Source: Agathobaculum butyriciproducens (GTDB lineage Bacteria > Bacillota > Clostridia > Oscillospirales > Butyricicoccaceae). From it: a stretch of 64,000 nucleotides of DNA. How positions within the stretch are numbered: the stretch's first letter is position 1; the number at the start of each line of letters is the position of its first letter. The notes beneath the pieces are model-generated. The model was not told the origin of the DNA and made no database searches. It saw only the letters and a program-made list of their open reading frames with translations. A program made the position numbers and the translations under genes. Shown piece after piece: positions 51,641 through 60,591 of this stretch. The stretch covers positions 310,001 to 374,000 of the forward strand of contig QEKJ01000001.1 in NCBI GenBank assembly GCA_003096535.1, given 5' to 3'.

Positions 51641-54088
51641 ATGCCAAAGACCCAGTACACAAAGACCGCTTTGAAAGAAGCCATTGCAGGTAAACTGCAG
51701 CGACATTTTGCCTGCGAGGTAGAGGACGCTACCAAGGATCAGGTATACGAGGCTTGTGCCCTCGTAGTGCGCGATGCACTGACCGAGCACATGATCGAAA
51801 CCCAGAATGAGGTAGAGCGCGACGGAGAGCGTCAGGTGCATTACCTGTGCATGGAATTTCTTGTCGGCCGCAGCCTGCGCAACAACGCCTACAACCTCGG
51901 TATGCTGGACGCTCTGACCGCAGCCCTGAAGGACATGGGCTTCGAGATGGCGGACATCTTCGAGGAGGAAGCTGATCCCGGTCTGGGCAACGGCGGTCTT
52001 GGTCGTCTGGCTGCCTGCTACATGGACGGCATGGCGACCGACGGCGTACGCGGCACCGGCTACTCCATCCGCTACGAGCACGGCATTTTCAAGCAGAAGA
52101 TCGTAGAAGGCCAGCAGGTCGAGCTGCCGGATTCCTGGCTGTCTACCGGCGAGGTTTGGCAGATTCCGGCAATGGATGAGACCCGCGAGGTCAAGATCGG
52201 CGGCACGGTTGACACCTACTTCGACGATAACGGCAAGCTGGTCGTCAACTACCACGATTACACGCCGGTTCTGGCAGTTCCGTATGATATGCCGATCTCC
52301 GGCTACGGCACCAACAACATCGCGCGTCTGCGCCTGTGGAAGGCACAGAGCCCGATCGCACTGGACATGAAGCTGTTCTCCTCCGGTGAGTATCTGAAGG
52401 CACTGGAGAAGCACGCACTGGCAGAGACCATCTCCATGGTCCTCTATCCGGAGGATAACCACCGCGAGGGTCAGTCCCTGCGTCTCAAGCAGCAGTATTT
52501 CCTGGTTTCCGCAACCCTGCAGGACATCTGTGCAAAGCACAAGGCCAAGTACGGCACACTCGAAAACTTCGCGCACAAGCACGTCTTGCATATCAACGAT
52601 ACGCACCCGACCCTGGTTATTCCGGAGCTGATGCGCATCCTGATGGACGAGAATGACATGAGCTGGGAGCAGGCCTGGAACATCACCAGCCAGTCTGTTG
52701 CTTACACCAACCACACCGTTATGCCTGAGGCCCTCGAGTGCTGGCCGGTATCGCTCGTTCAGGAGCTGATGCCGCGTGTTATGCAGATCATCTACGAAAT
52801 CAACGAGCGCTTCTGCAAGGAGCTGTGGAACTACTTCCCGAACGACTTCCAGAAGATCTCCAAGCTGGCTATCGTTGCCGACGATACCGTCCGCATGGCG
52901 CATCTGGCTATCGCAGGCTCGTTCTCCATCAACGGCGTATCCGCGCTGCACTCCGAGATCCTCAAGGAGCGCGTATTCACCGATTTCTACAAGATCTACT
53001 CCTCCAAGTTCTGCAACGTCACCAACGGCATTGCACACCGCCGCTGGCTGTGTGAGGCCAACCCGGAGCTGGCTGAGCTGATCGAGAGCAAGATCGGCAC
53101 CGGCTACCGCACCCATCCGTCCGAGCTGCAGGTTCTGAACAACTATGCGGACGACAAGGAGCTGCTCGACAAGCTGGGCGAGATCAAGCGCCACAACAAG
53201 CAGCGTCTGGCAGATTATATCAAGGCGCACAACGGCATCGAAGTCAACATGGACTCCATCTTTGACGTACAGGTTAAGCGTCTGCACGAGTACAAGCGCC
53301 AGATGCTGAACATTCTGCACATCATCAGCCTGTACCACAAGCTGAAGGACAATCCGGATATGGATTTCGTTCCGCGCACCTTTATCTTCGGCTCCAAGGC
53401 CGCACCGGGCTACGCAGTAGCGAAAAAGACCATCCAGCTGATCAACTCCATCTCCAAGATGATCGACAACGATCCGGCAGTACGCGACAAGCTGAAGGTC
53501 GTATTCCTCGAGGACTACAAGGTATCTCTGGCTGAGATTATCATGCCGGCCGCCGAGGTTTCCGAGCAGATCTCCATCGCCGGCAAGGAAGCATCCGGTA
53601 CCGGCAACATGAAGTTCATGATGAACGGTGCTCTGACCATCGGCACGATGGACGGCGCAAACGTCGAGATCTGCGAGGCAGTCGGCAAGGAGAACATCTT
53701 CATCTTCGGTATGGAGACGCCCGAGGCTGAGGCACTGGCCGCTTCCGGCAGCTATGAGCCGATGGTCATCTACCAGAACGATCCGGTGATCCGCCGCGTG
53801 CTCGATCAGATGATCCACGGCTTCGGTGACGGCGTGGACTACACCGATATTGCCAACCTGCTGCTGCACGGCGGCAACGGCGGCCCGGCTGACCGCTATA
53901 TGAGCCTCAAGGACTTCGCATCCTACGCAGCCGCTCAGGAGCGCGTAAGCGAAGTTTACCGCAATCAGGATCAGTGGAACCGCATGGCGCTGATCAACAT
54001 TGCAAACTCCGGCCGCTTCGCAGCGGACCGCTCGATTGCTGAGTATGCACAGAATATCTGGCGCGTAAAAACGAATTTCGCATTCTAA
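51641..54088 (+). CDS. glgP: Glycogen/maltodextrin phosphorylase
   Basis: An 815-residue GT35 enzyme that releases glucose-1-phosphate from glycogen. The region LGNGGLGRLAACYMDGMAT, HINDTHPTLVIPELMRIL, the linker VKRLHEYKRQMLNILH, and the PLP Lys in ASGTGNMKFMMNGALTIGT are all present. It starts at the ATG at 51641 (GGAGA 12 nt upstream); the open frame before it is the MITE-like repeat. It closes the biosynthesis-plus-breakdown glg cluster. Confidence 0.96.
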   Translation: MPKTQYTKTALKEAIAGKLQRHFACEVEDATKDQVYEACALVVRDALTEHMIETQNEVERDGERQVHYLCMEFLVGRSLRNNAYNLGMLDALTAALKDMGFEMADIFEEEADPGLGNGGLGRLAACYMDGMATDGVRGTGYSIRYEHGIFKQKIVEGQQVELPDSWLSTGEVWQIPAMDETREVKIGGTVDTYFDDNGKLVVNYHDYTPVLAVPYDMPISGYGTNNIARLRLWKAQSPIALDMKLFSSGEYLKALEKHALAETISMVLYPEDNHREGQSLRLKQQYFLVSATLQDICAKHKAKYGTLENFAHKHVLHINDTHPTLVIPELMRILMDENDMSWEQAWNITSQSVAYTNHTVMPEALECWPVSLVQELMPRVMQIIYEINERFCKELWNYFPNDFQKISKLAIVADDTVRMAHLAIAGSFSINGVSALHSEILKERVFTDFYKIYSSKFCNVTNGIAHRRWLCEANPELAELIESKIGTGYRTHPSELQVLNNYADDKELLDKLGEIKRHNKQRLADYIKAHNGIEVNMDSIFDVQVKRLHEYKRQMLNILHIISLYHKLKDNPDMDFVPRTFIFGSKAAPGYAVAKKTIQLINSISKMIDNDPAVRDKLKVVFLEDYKVSLAEIIMPAAEVSEQISIAGKEASGTGNMKFMMNGALTIGTMDGANVEICEAVGKENIFIFGMETPEAEALAASGSYEPMVIYQNDPVIRRVLDQMIHGFGDGVDYTDIANLLLHGGNGGPADRYMSLKDFASYAAAQERVSEVYRNQDQWNRMALINIANSGRFAADRSIAEYAQNIWRVKTNFAF

Positions 54089-54099
54089 GGCTTCGCCTT

Positions 54100-54252
54100 C
54101 GATAGAAAGGACGCAACCGTCCTTTCTATCGAGAAACGCCCTTGCCAGGCAAGCCTGTAAGGGCTATTGCAGAGAAATCCCCCGAAAACTTCCCGGTTTT
54201 CGGGGGATTTCTCTGTTTGTTAAAAAAGTCAGGCACATGTCCTGACTTTTTT
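54100..54252 (+). terminator. Hairpin series after glgP, including a strong terminator
   Basis: Three inverted repeats in a row: CGATAGAAAGGACG/CGTCCTTTCTATCG (54100 and 54118), a 19-bp stem with CCCCCGAAAAC/GTTTTCGGGGG (54171-54213) followed by GTTTGTT, and AAAAAAGTCAGG/CCTGACTTTTTT (54223 and 54241). The third shares AGTCAGG-YACAYRY-CCTGACT with 57941-57971. Confidence 0.8.
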
Positions 54253-54316
54253 GTCGCGCTACGCGCTCCATTTTATATGCGAACATAGTTCGCAATCTTC
54301 CCATTTTCCATTCTCT

Positions 54317-55276
54317 TCACTCTCCACTCTCCAATCTCAACTCTGTATTCGGGTAGTAATGCGCAAGTATCTCGGTATAATCATATCCCTGCTCCGCCAT
54401 ATATTTCGCACCGTACTGCGACAGACCAACACCGTGTCCGTATCCGATGGTGTGAAACGTAATACTGTCCTCGGTGGTTGTGATGGTGAAATTCGTGGAC
54501 TGCAGGCCGAACAGCGCCCGTACTGCGGTCCCCTCGACGGTCACGCCGCCGAGCTTGACGGTTTTCACACCGCCAGCCGCCGAGCGCACCGAGGACGCAA
54601 ACCAGCGGTCGGGCGTACCGCTCACATCCGCTTTTGGCAGAGTCTGCGCGACCTTTTCGCGGAACGCATCCGCCGTTAGCGTCACCTCGCTCTCGTATCC
54701 GGCGTACTGCGTGCCGCCCGGACTGGCCACGCTTTGCAGATACGGAATATCCTCGCCCCAGACATCGGCGGCAGACTCGGTCTTCGGACCGCTGACGCAG
54801 TGGAACACAGCCGCAATCGGTGCACCGTCGCAGGTCAGGATCTGCCCTGCCGTGTCCTTGACGGCCTTGCGTATCCGCGAATAGCCGGTGCTGAACGTCT
54901 TGACCGCGTCCGGCTGATATGCCGCACAATGGCTGTAATCGTCGCAGACATCCGCATCCGGATGCTCTGCCGGCCGTCCTCTCGACTGCTTATACACCGC
55001 GTACGTCCGCGCTGCGACCGCCTGTGCGCGGATGGCTTCAACCGGAAAATCGTCCGCAATCTCTGCCGCCGTCACGCCTTCCACATAGGTCTCCAGCGGC
55101 ATTTCCTGCGCCTTGCCGTTCACCAGAACCGTGATGGTTAAGCCATCTGTTGCTGCCGCTGTGACGCTTTCTGCGGGTGCCTGCGGCTCCGTCTTGTCCG
55201 TTTCCGATGGGTAAAATACCGGCAGCAAATACAGCACCAGCACCAGTCCGACACCGGTCAGCAGCAGTCTGTGCAT
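54317..55276 (-). CDS. spoIID: SpoIID/LytB-domain sporulation protein
   Basis: A 319-residue membrane-anchored lytic transglycosylase needed for engulfment. An N-terminal hydrophobic helix (LLLTGVGLVLVLYLLPVFYP) is followed by an extracytoplasmic domain. Recognised blocks are PLETYVEGVTAAEIADDFPV, EAIRAQAVAARTYAVYK, the VSGPKTESAADVWG core, and GYGHGVGLSQYGAKYMAEQG near the C-terminus. The ATG at 55276 has GGAGGAG upstream. It is divergent from the SOS-boxed operon. Confidence 0.93.
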   Translation of the reverse strand: MHRLLLTGVGLVLVLYLLPVFYPSETDKTEPQAPAESVTAAATDGLTITVLVNGKAQEMPLETYVEGVTAAEIADDFPVEAIRAQAVAARTYAVYKQSRGRPAEHPDADVCDDYSHCAAYQPDAVKTFSTGYSRIRKAVKDTAGQILTCDGAPIAAVFHCVSGPKTESAADVWGEDIPYLQSVASPGGTQYAGYESEVTLTADAFREKVAQTLPKADVSGTPDRWFASSVRSAAGGVKTVKLGGVTVEGTAVRALFGLQSTNFTITTTEDSITFHTIGYGHGVGLSQYGAKYMAEQGYDYTEILAHYYPNTELRLESGE

Positions 55277-55351
55277 GGTATCTCCTCCTTCCCTCTCTAC
55301 CACAGTGTATGATGCAGATTCGAGGAATATAACACAAAATATAGTTTTTCA

Positions 55352-55410
55352 TTGACAACTCATACTTTATGTTGTATTATAAAGGACATAAAGAATCGAA
55401 CATTTGTTCG
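55352..55410 (+). promoter_or_regulatory. Consensus promoter with a perfect LexA (SOS) box
   Basis: TTGACA (55352-55357), 17 bp, TATTAT (55375-55380). CGAACATTTGTTCG at 55397-55410, about 10-25 nt past the start point, matches the Gram-positive LexA box CGAAC-N4-GTTCG exactly. Confidence 0.85.
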
Positions 55411-55432
55411 TATATCGTAAGGAGGGGCCGCC

Positions 55433-55675
55433 ATGAAATTATGTGAGATGGCGCAGGAATACCGTGTAAATGTCGCTCTGCTGGAGCTGCGTATCAAGCA
55501 GCTTCAGGCGGCGCAGAAGCGTGCGCGTCAGCCGGAGGTGCGCTACCGGCTCAAGCAGCGCGCAAAATTCCTGCAGACGCTGATCAACGAAAGCCGCCAG
55601 ACCGTATTCCTGATGGAGCACTACCACGACCACAGTGAAGAAGGTGACGCGCATGCGGACTGTCGCGCTGTCTGA
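55433..55675 (+). CDS. Small helical protein of an SOS-boxed operon
   Basis: An 80-residue, basic, helix-rich protein with GGAGGGG before its ATG. No domain recognised. The middle (ALLELRIKQLQAAQKRARQP) is a likely amphipathic helix or short coiled coil, and the end is His-rich (MEHYHDHSEE). It overlaps the next gene by about 23 nt, so the two are coupled and share the LexA-boxed promoter. Confidence 0.7.
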   Translation: MKLCEMAQEYRVNVALLELRIKQLQAAQKRARQPEVRYRLKQRAKFLQTLINESRQTVFLMEHYHDHSEEGDAHADCRAV

Positions 55676-55970
55676 GCACACAGCGACACGGCTGGCCTAC
55701 CGGCAGTATCTCGGTCTGCTCGCGGAGGACGACCGCGGCTTCCGGCAGGCATTCCGCACGGCCTTCTTCCGGGCCATGCGCGAGCAGCTGACACCGCGGC
55801 AGTACGAGGTGCTGTGGATGATCGAGGTGGAGGGATTATCCTGCAAGCAGTGCGCCGAACGGCTCGGGATCAGTCCATCGGCGGTATCGCGGCACTGCTC
55901 CCGCGGCAAAAAGCGGCTACGGACGCTGCTTGCGTACAATCTGGAGCTGAGACATCAGTATTTTTCTTAG
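55653..55970 (+). CDS. Sigma-70 region 4-like DNA-binding protein
   Basis: A 105-residue protein with a region 4-type helix-turn-helix in its C-terminal half: LTPRQYEVLWMIEVEGLSCK, QCAERLGISPSAVSRHCSRG, then KKRLRTLL. No region 2 is present, so it is probably not a full sigma factor but a sigma-like regulator. The ATG at 55653 has AAGGTGA at spacing 5; an upstream GTG in frame is possible. It is downstream of a perfect LexA box, so it is likely induced by DNA damage. Confidence 0.75.
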   Translation: MRTVALSEHTATRLAYRQYLGLLAEDDRGFRQAFRTAFFRAMREQLTPRQYEVLWMIEVEGLSCKQCAERLGISPSAVSRHCSRGKKRLRTLLAYNLELRHQYFS

Positions 55971-55977
55971 CTGCAAG

Positions 55978-56025
55978 CGAAAACCGGCACATACAGAGTT
56001 TTTTCTCCTTATGTGCCGGTTTTGT
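55978..56025 (+). terminator. Terminator of the SOS-boxed operon
   Basis: AAAACCGGCACATA pairs with TATGTGCCGGTTTT (about 14 bp) and is followed by GTTTGTTTG. Confidence 0.88.
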
Positions 56026-56167
56026 TTGTTTGATTGCCAAATCGAGATCGAACACTTGCGAAGCAAACAGAATCCTGCCTGCAAGGCGCGATTTTTCTTC
56101 AGAATTCGACCGAAAGCGTGGTTTTTATCGAGAGGCGGCTCGAAAAACGTTAGTTTTTCGACAGCTT

Positions 56168-56199
56168 CAAAAAAGAGCGGTCTCCCGACCGCTCTTTTG
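56168..56199 (-). terminator. Terminator of thiC
   Basis: AAAAGAGCGGT and ACCGCTCTTTT around CTCCCG. The minus strand continues with T residues. It is 13 nt after the thiC stop. Confidence 0.88.
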
Positions 56200-56211
56200 T
56201 ATTCCGAAGCA

Positions 56212-57534
56212 TCAGCATGCGCCCTTTTCCGAGCAGAATTTGACTTCTTTGCCCTCAAGGATCATATTTGTGGTGCGCACGGCGCACATTTTACCGCACA
56301 TCGAGCAGGTATGACGCTCGGTCGGCGGAACCTGATTATAGAACCGCTCTGCCTTTTCCGGGTCGAGTGCCAGCGCGAACTGCGCGGACCAGTCCAGCTT
56401 ATGACGCGCGTCTGCCATTGCGTTATCGCGGTCACGCGCACCGGGCAGACCGAGTGCGATATCGGCGGCGTGGGCTGCAATTTTGCTGGCGACGATGCCC
56501 TCGCGGACATCATTTTCATCCGGCAGACGCAGGTGCTCCGCCGGTGTAACGTAGCACAGGAAGTTCGCGCCGGCCTGTGCGGCGATGGCGCCGCCGATGG
56601 CCGAGGTGATATGGTCGTAACCCGGTGCAATGTCGGTAACGAGCGGCCCGAGGACATAGAAAGGCGCTCCATGGCAAAGGCGCTTTTCCATCTGCATATT
56701 GGCCGCAATCTCGTTCATCGCCATATGGCCGGGGCCTTCGATCATAACCTGCACATCCTTCGCCCACGCACGCTGTGCAAGATTGCCCAGTTCGATCAGC
56801 TCGCTGATCTGACCCGCGTCGGACGCATCATCAATGCAGCCCGGGCGCAGTGCGTCACCCAGCGAAATGGTAACGTCGTAGCGGCGCAGAATGTCCAGCA
56901 CCTCGTCGTAATACTCAAAGAACGGATTCTCATTGCCGGTCATCTTCATCCATGCGAACAGCAGCGAGCCGCCGCGGGAGACGATATTCATTTTGCGTCC
57001 CTCTCGCATAAAGGCTTCAACCGCACGGCGGTTGATACCCGCATGAATGGTCATGAAGTCCACGCCCTCCCTGGCGTGCGCCTCAACGACCTTGAGGAAA
57101 TCCTGCGCTGTGATCTCGAGCAGGTCCTTTTCCAGATACCCGATCGCGTCGTACATCGGCACGGTGCCGATCATCGCCGGCGACATGTCGATCAGCTGCT
57201 TGCGGAAGGTGTTGGTCTTGCCGTAGTTGGATAGATCCATGATGGACTCCGCGCCCATGTCAACGGCCATGCGCACCTTGCGCAGCTCCATCTCGTAGTC
57301 CTTGCAGTCACCCGAAATGCCGAGATTGACATTGATCTTTACGCGGGTGCCGTCGCCGACCGCCTCTGCGGACAGGCTTTTGTGATTGATGTTCGCCGGA
57401 ATCGCAATCGTACCCTTTGCGACTCGTTCCATGATGAACTCGACCGGACGGTTTTCCTTTTTGGCGACCGTTTCGATCTCCGGCGTGACGATACCGCGCT
57501 TTGCGGCATCCATCTGCGTTGCATAATTTCTCAT
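56212..57534 (-). CDS. thiC: Phosphomethylpyrimidine synthase ThiC
   Basis: A 440-residue non-canonical radical SAM enzyme that rearranges aminoimidazole ribotide to [57 protein letters not shown] and the C-terminal cluster motif [11 protein letters not shown] (CxxCxxxxC) are present. It lacks the long N-terminal domain of proteobacterial ThiC, as is normal in clostridia. A foldback repeat element (57560-57719) sits 10 nt upstream of its AAGGAG, so its leader is probably a large hairpin. Confidence 0.96.
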   Translation of the reverse strand: MRNYATQMDAAKRGIVTPEIETVAKKENRPVEFIMERVAKGTIAIPANINHKSLSAEAVGDGTRVKINVNLGISGDCKDYEMELRKVRMAVDMGAESIMDLSNYGKTNTFRKQLIDMSPAMIGTVPMYDAIGYLEKDLLEITAQDFLKVVEAHAREGVDFMTIHAGINRRAVEAFMREGRKMNIVSRGGSLLFAWMKMTGNENPFFEYYDEVLDILRRYDVTISLGDALRPGCIDDASDAGQISELIELGNLAQRAWAKDVQVMIEGPGHMAMNEIAANMQMEKRLCHGAPFYVLGPLVTDIAPGYDHITSAIGGAIAAQAGANFLCYVTPAEHLRLPDENDVREGIVASKIAAHAADIALGLPGARDRDNAMADARHKLDWSAQFALALDPEKAERFYNQVPPTERHTCSMCGKMCAVRTTNMILEGKEVKFCSEKGAC

Positions 57535-57559
57535 GGCTTACTGATACTCCTTCTGAATT

Positions 57560-57719
57560 AGGCAATCCGCATAATTAAACAAGAGCGATTTACGAGTAAA
57601 TTTTGCGTACTGATTAGGCGTGGTTTTGCAGCAATACGAGTGTATTGCAAAAAATCACAACAACATCAGGACGCAAAATTTCCGTAAAGCGCCGCAGCTT
57701 TAATTGTGCGGGATTGCCT
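57560..57719 (-). repeat. MITE-like foldback element upstream of thiC
   Basis: 160 bp. Terminal repeats GGCAATCCGCATAATTA and TAATTGTGCGGGATTGCC differ by one indel and one base. Inner arms AAATTTTGCGT/ACGCAAAATTT and the centre GCAATAC-GAGT-GTATTGC make the whole element one long imperfect palindrome. No open frame is present, so mobility would need a transposase in trans. It matches the copy at 51447 and the short derivatives at 22556 and 33225. Confidence 0.85.
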
Positions 57720-58046
57720 TTTATATTGCTTCCGGAGTGCGGTTTTCATATAAATCTGCAGTGGCATGCGGTGCGCTCTGTCCTCAGCAGATTGCCGCAC
57801 TTCGGCGGCTGACAAGCCTTGTTCTAAGGGGGACTCCGTCCCCCTTAGATACCGAACAAGTTTCCATGGAAACTTGTCCGGATATCCCCCTCTCGTTTGC
57901 ACAACAAACGAGGCCGCGCCGCGGCGGCGCGGGCAGTGGTAAGAAAGTCAGGTACACGCCCTGACTTTCTTAGGGAATTTTATGCGGCACACTGCAGTGC
58001 GCCTGTTCTGCTTGTTTTGCCTTCGGCAAAATACAGCAGAAATGTA
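57720..58046. repeat. Hairpin series between thiH and thiC
   Basis: AAGGGGGAC/GTCCCCCTT (57826-57846), a 20-bp perfect palindrome CAAGTTTCCATGGAAACTTG (57857-57876), CGTTTG...CAAACG (57894-57910) preceded by CCCTCTCG, and AAGAAAGTCAGG/CCTGACTTTCTT (57941-57971). No gene was recognised. The last stem lacks a clear U-run and may slow transcription after thiH. Confidence 0.7.
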
Positions 58047-59237
58047 TTAAACGTATAAGTAATCTGCCATAACCGGCTGTAAACCGTGATCGCAGATCGC
58101 CTGATATACCTCATCGACCGAGCGGCCGTCCGAGATCTCGAACTGCTCATCGCCCTTATCCTCGCCGGAGTGACCGCCGATACCGACGTCTACGCCTGCG
58201 GAAATCTTGGTGGCGGCGATGCCGATGATATTATCGCGGAAGCCCGCTCGCTCGCGGGTCGAGATAGTGATGGACGCGAACGGCATGAAGATGCGGTAGG
58301 CACAGACCACCTGCAGCAGCTGCGGCTCGTGCACGTCCTTCGGATTGATTTTATCGTTATTGATGATCGGGCGCAGGCGTGGACACGAGAAAGCGATCTC
58401 TGCATGCGGATACTTGCGCTGCAGCAGGTACGCGTGCAGACCGGTCGCAAACGCGTCCTTTCGGAAGTCGGACAGACCGAGCAGCGCCGCAAAGCCGACA
58501 CCGCGCATGCCGCCCATCAGTGCACGCTCCTGTGCGTTCAGGCGGTACGGGAAAATGCGCTTGTGACCGCCGAGGTGCAGGGTTTTGTACTTCTGGTCGT
58601 CATAGGTCTCCTGAAATACGGTAACGTAGTCCACACCGCACTCATGCAGATAAGCGTACTCATCCACGTTGAGCGGATAAATCTCGATGCCGATGACACG
58701 GAAATACTTGCGCGCCAGCTTAACGGCCTCGCCGATGTAGGATACCGGCGACATGGCACGGCTCTCACCGGTCAGAATGAGGATTTCCTGCAGACCGGTC
58801 TCCGCGATGGCCTTCAGCTCCTGCTCGACCTCGTCCATATCCAGCTTGGCACGGCGAATCTTGTTATGACAGTTGAAACCGCAGTAAATGCAGTAATTTT
58901 CGCAGTAATTGGCGATATACAGCGGCGTGAACATCTGCACCGAGTTGCCGAAATGCTTGCGCGTTTCGGCCTGTGCGCGCTGCGCCATCTGCTCAAGGAA
59001 CGGCAGCGCCGCGGGAGACAGCAGTGCGCCGAAGTCCTCCGGCGAGAGAACGTCCTTGCGAAGCGCACGCAGTACGTCAGCCGCCATATAGGCATCCGCA
59101 TCATAGGCGTTCATGCGGGAAATGACCTCGTCCTGCACCTCGGAGCCGATGTTGTCCATACCCGGCTGGTACTCCATGTGATTGGTTTGTTCAGTGATAT
59201 ATTTTGCGGAGATGATCTCCGTTTTTTCGTTTTCCAT
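58047..59237 (-). CDS. thiH: 2-iminoacetate (dehydroglycine) synthase ThiH
   Basis: A 396-residue radical SAM tyrosine lyase that makes dehydroglycine for the thiazole, releasing p-cresol. The cluster motif CENYCIYCGFNCHN (CxxxCxxC) is near residue 111. LILTGESRAMSPVSYIGEAV, VTVFQETYDDQKYKTLH and a BATS-type C-terminal half follow. The ATG at 59237 has AAAGG 9 nt upstream. It is 49 nt after thiG. Use of ThiH instead of the oxygen-dependent ThiO fits an anaerobe. Confidence 0.96.
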   Translation of the reverse strand: MENEKTEIISAKYITEQTNHMEYQPGMDNIGSEVQDEVISRMNAYDADAYMAADVLRALRKDVLSPEDFGALLSPAALPFLEQMAQRAQAETRKHFGNSVQMFTPLYIANYCENYCIYCGFNCHNKIRRAKLDMDEVEQELKAIAETGLQEILILTGESRAMSPVSYIGEAVKLARKYFRVIGIEIYPLNVDEYAYLHECGVDYVTVFQETYDDQKYKTLHLGGHKRIFPYRLNAQERALMGGMRGVGFAALLGLSDFRKDAFATGLHAYLLQRKYPHAEIAFSCPRLRPIINNDKINPKDVHEPQLLQVVCAYRIFMPFASITISTRERAGFRDNIIGIAATKISAGVDVGIGGHSGEDKGDEQFEISDGRSVDEVYQAICDHGLQPVMADYLYV

Positions 59238-59286
59238 GACAAATACCTTTCTGTTTTCGCGCAAAGCGCACATTTAATCGAGAACT

Positions 59287-60051
59287 TTAATCCTGCAGGA
59301 AACCGGTCAGCGGAGAGGATGCCGACGCCGTCTCACGGACGCGGCCCAGACCGGCAAGGTACGCCGTACGGCCTGCCTCAATCGCCTGCTTGAACGCCTC
59401 AGCCATCGCCGGAATATCGCCTGCGGTGGCAATCGCGGTGTTGGCCATGATAGCTGCCGCGCCCATCTCCATCGCCTCGCAAGCCTGCGACGGACGGCCG
59501 ATGCCTGCGTCCACGATGATCGGCAGATCAATTTCATCAATCAAAATCTTGATGAACTCGCGGGTAGCAAGACCCTTGTTCGTACCGATGGGAGCCGCCA
59601 GCGGCATGATGGAGGCCGCGCCCGCGTTGACCAGATCACGCGCAACGTTCAGATCGGGATACATATACGGCATGACAACAAAGCCTTCGTTTGCGAGAAT
59701 CTCGGTCGCGCGGATGGTCTCCTGATTGTCCGGCAGCAGGTACTTGCTGTCGCGCATGATTTCGATCTTGACGAAATCGCCGCAGCCGCACGCACGCGAC
59801 AGACGCGCAATGCGAACTGCCTCGTCGGCATTGCGGGCACCCGAGGTGTTCGGCAGCAGCGTTACGCCCTCCGGAATATAGTCGAGGATGTTAGCCGTGC
59901 CGCCCTCATTTGCTCGGCGCAGCGCCAGCGTGATAATCTGTGCGCCTGCATTCTGCACAGCAGCGTTGATCAGGTCGAGCGAATACTTGCCGGAACCAAG
60001 GATAAAGCGGGACTGGAACTCGTGTCCGCCGATTACAAGCGTATCTTTCAT
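59287..60051 (-). CDS. thiG: Thiazole synthase ThiG
   Basis: A 254-residue TIM-barrel enzyme that builds thiazole phosphate from DXP, ThiS-thiocarboxylate and dehydroglycine. [47 protein letters not shown], the phosphate-binding [13 protein letters not shown] region and [16 protein letters not shown] are present. The ATG at 60051 has AAGGAG at good spacing. It starts opposite mscL, which is divergent and separates it from thiF-thiS. Confidence 0.96.
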   Translation of the reverse strand: MKDTLVIGGHEFQSRFILGSGKYSLDLINAAVQNAGAQIITLALRRANEGGTANILDYIPEGVTLLPNTSGARNADEAVRIARLSRACGCGDFVKIEIMRDSKYLLPDNQETIRATEILANEGFVVMPYMYPDLNVARDLVNAGAASIMPLAAPIGTNKGLATREFIKILIDEIDLPIIVDAGIGRPSQACEAMEMGAAAIMANTAIATAGDIPAMAEAFKQAIEAGRTAYLAGLGRVRETASASSPLTGFLQD

Positions 60052-60129
60052 GTGAAAAACTCCTTTTTCTTGACCCATTTAAGGGAAACGTATAAACTGA
60101 TAGTATAAATAAGAAAGGGGAACGTAAAA

Positions 60130-60543
60130 GTGAAAAAGTTTATCGAAGAATTCAAAGCCTTCGCGCTGCGCGGCAACGTGATGGACATGGCGATCGGTGT
60201 TATCATCGGCGGTGCGTTCACCAGCATTGTGACTTCACTGACCGATAACCTCATTAACCCGATTCTCGGCCTGTTCGGCGGCACCGATTTAAGCGGTTTC
60301 GTGCTGAATATCGGCGGTGTGGAGCTGCGCTACGGTGCATTCATCACCTCGATCATCAACTTTTTGATCATGGCGTTCGTGCTGTTCTGCCTGCTCAAAA
60401 CGGTCAATAAGCTGACTGCGCTCGGCAAAAAGCCGGAAGCACCCACAGAGCCGACCACCAAGGTCTGCCCGTTCTGCTGCAGCGAGATTCCGATCAAGGC
60501 TGTCAAGTGTGCACACTGCGGTTCCGATCAGCCGAAAGAATAA
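60130..60543 (+). CDS. mscL: Large-conductance mechanosensitive channel with a zinc-ribbon tail
   Basis: A 137-residue MscL. FKAFALRGNVMDMAIGVIIG is the N-terminal helix plus TM1, and AFITSIINFLIMAFVLFCLL is TM2. Unlike E. coli MscL, the C-terminus ends in a four-Cys zinc ribbon (CPFCCSEI...CAHCGS), as in some other Firmicutes homologues. The start codon is GTG with AAGGGG upstream. It is the only + strand gene within the thiamine block. Confidence 0.94.
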   Translation: MKKFIEEFKAFALRGNVMDMAIGVIIGGAFTSIVTSLTDNLINPILGLFGGTDLSGFVLNIGGVELRYGAFITSIINFLIMAFVLFCLLKTVNKLTALGKKPEAPTEPTTKVCPFCCSEIPIKAVKCAHCGSDQPKE

Positions 60544-60591
60544 ATAGAGAGTGGAGAATGAAAGCTGCGGCTTCTGTTCTCCGTTTTCTAT

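Noticed and set aside
51617..53869. Long minus-strand open frame opposite glgP
   Set aside because: It is a shadow of glgP; no family motif and no ribosome binding site.
55653..55970. Complete alternative sigma factor
   Set aside because: Only region 4 is recognisable; there is no region 2 to bind the -10 element.
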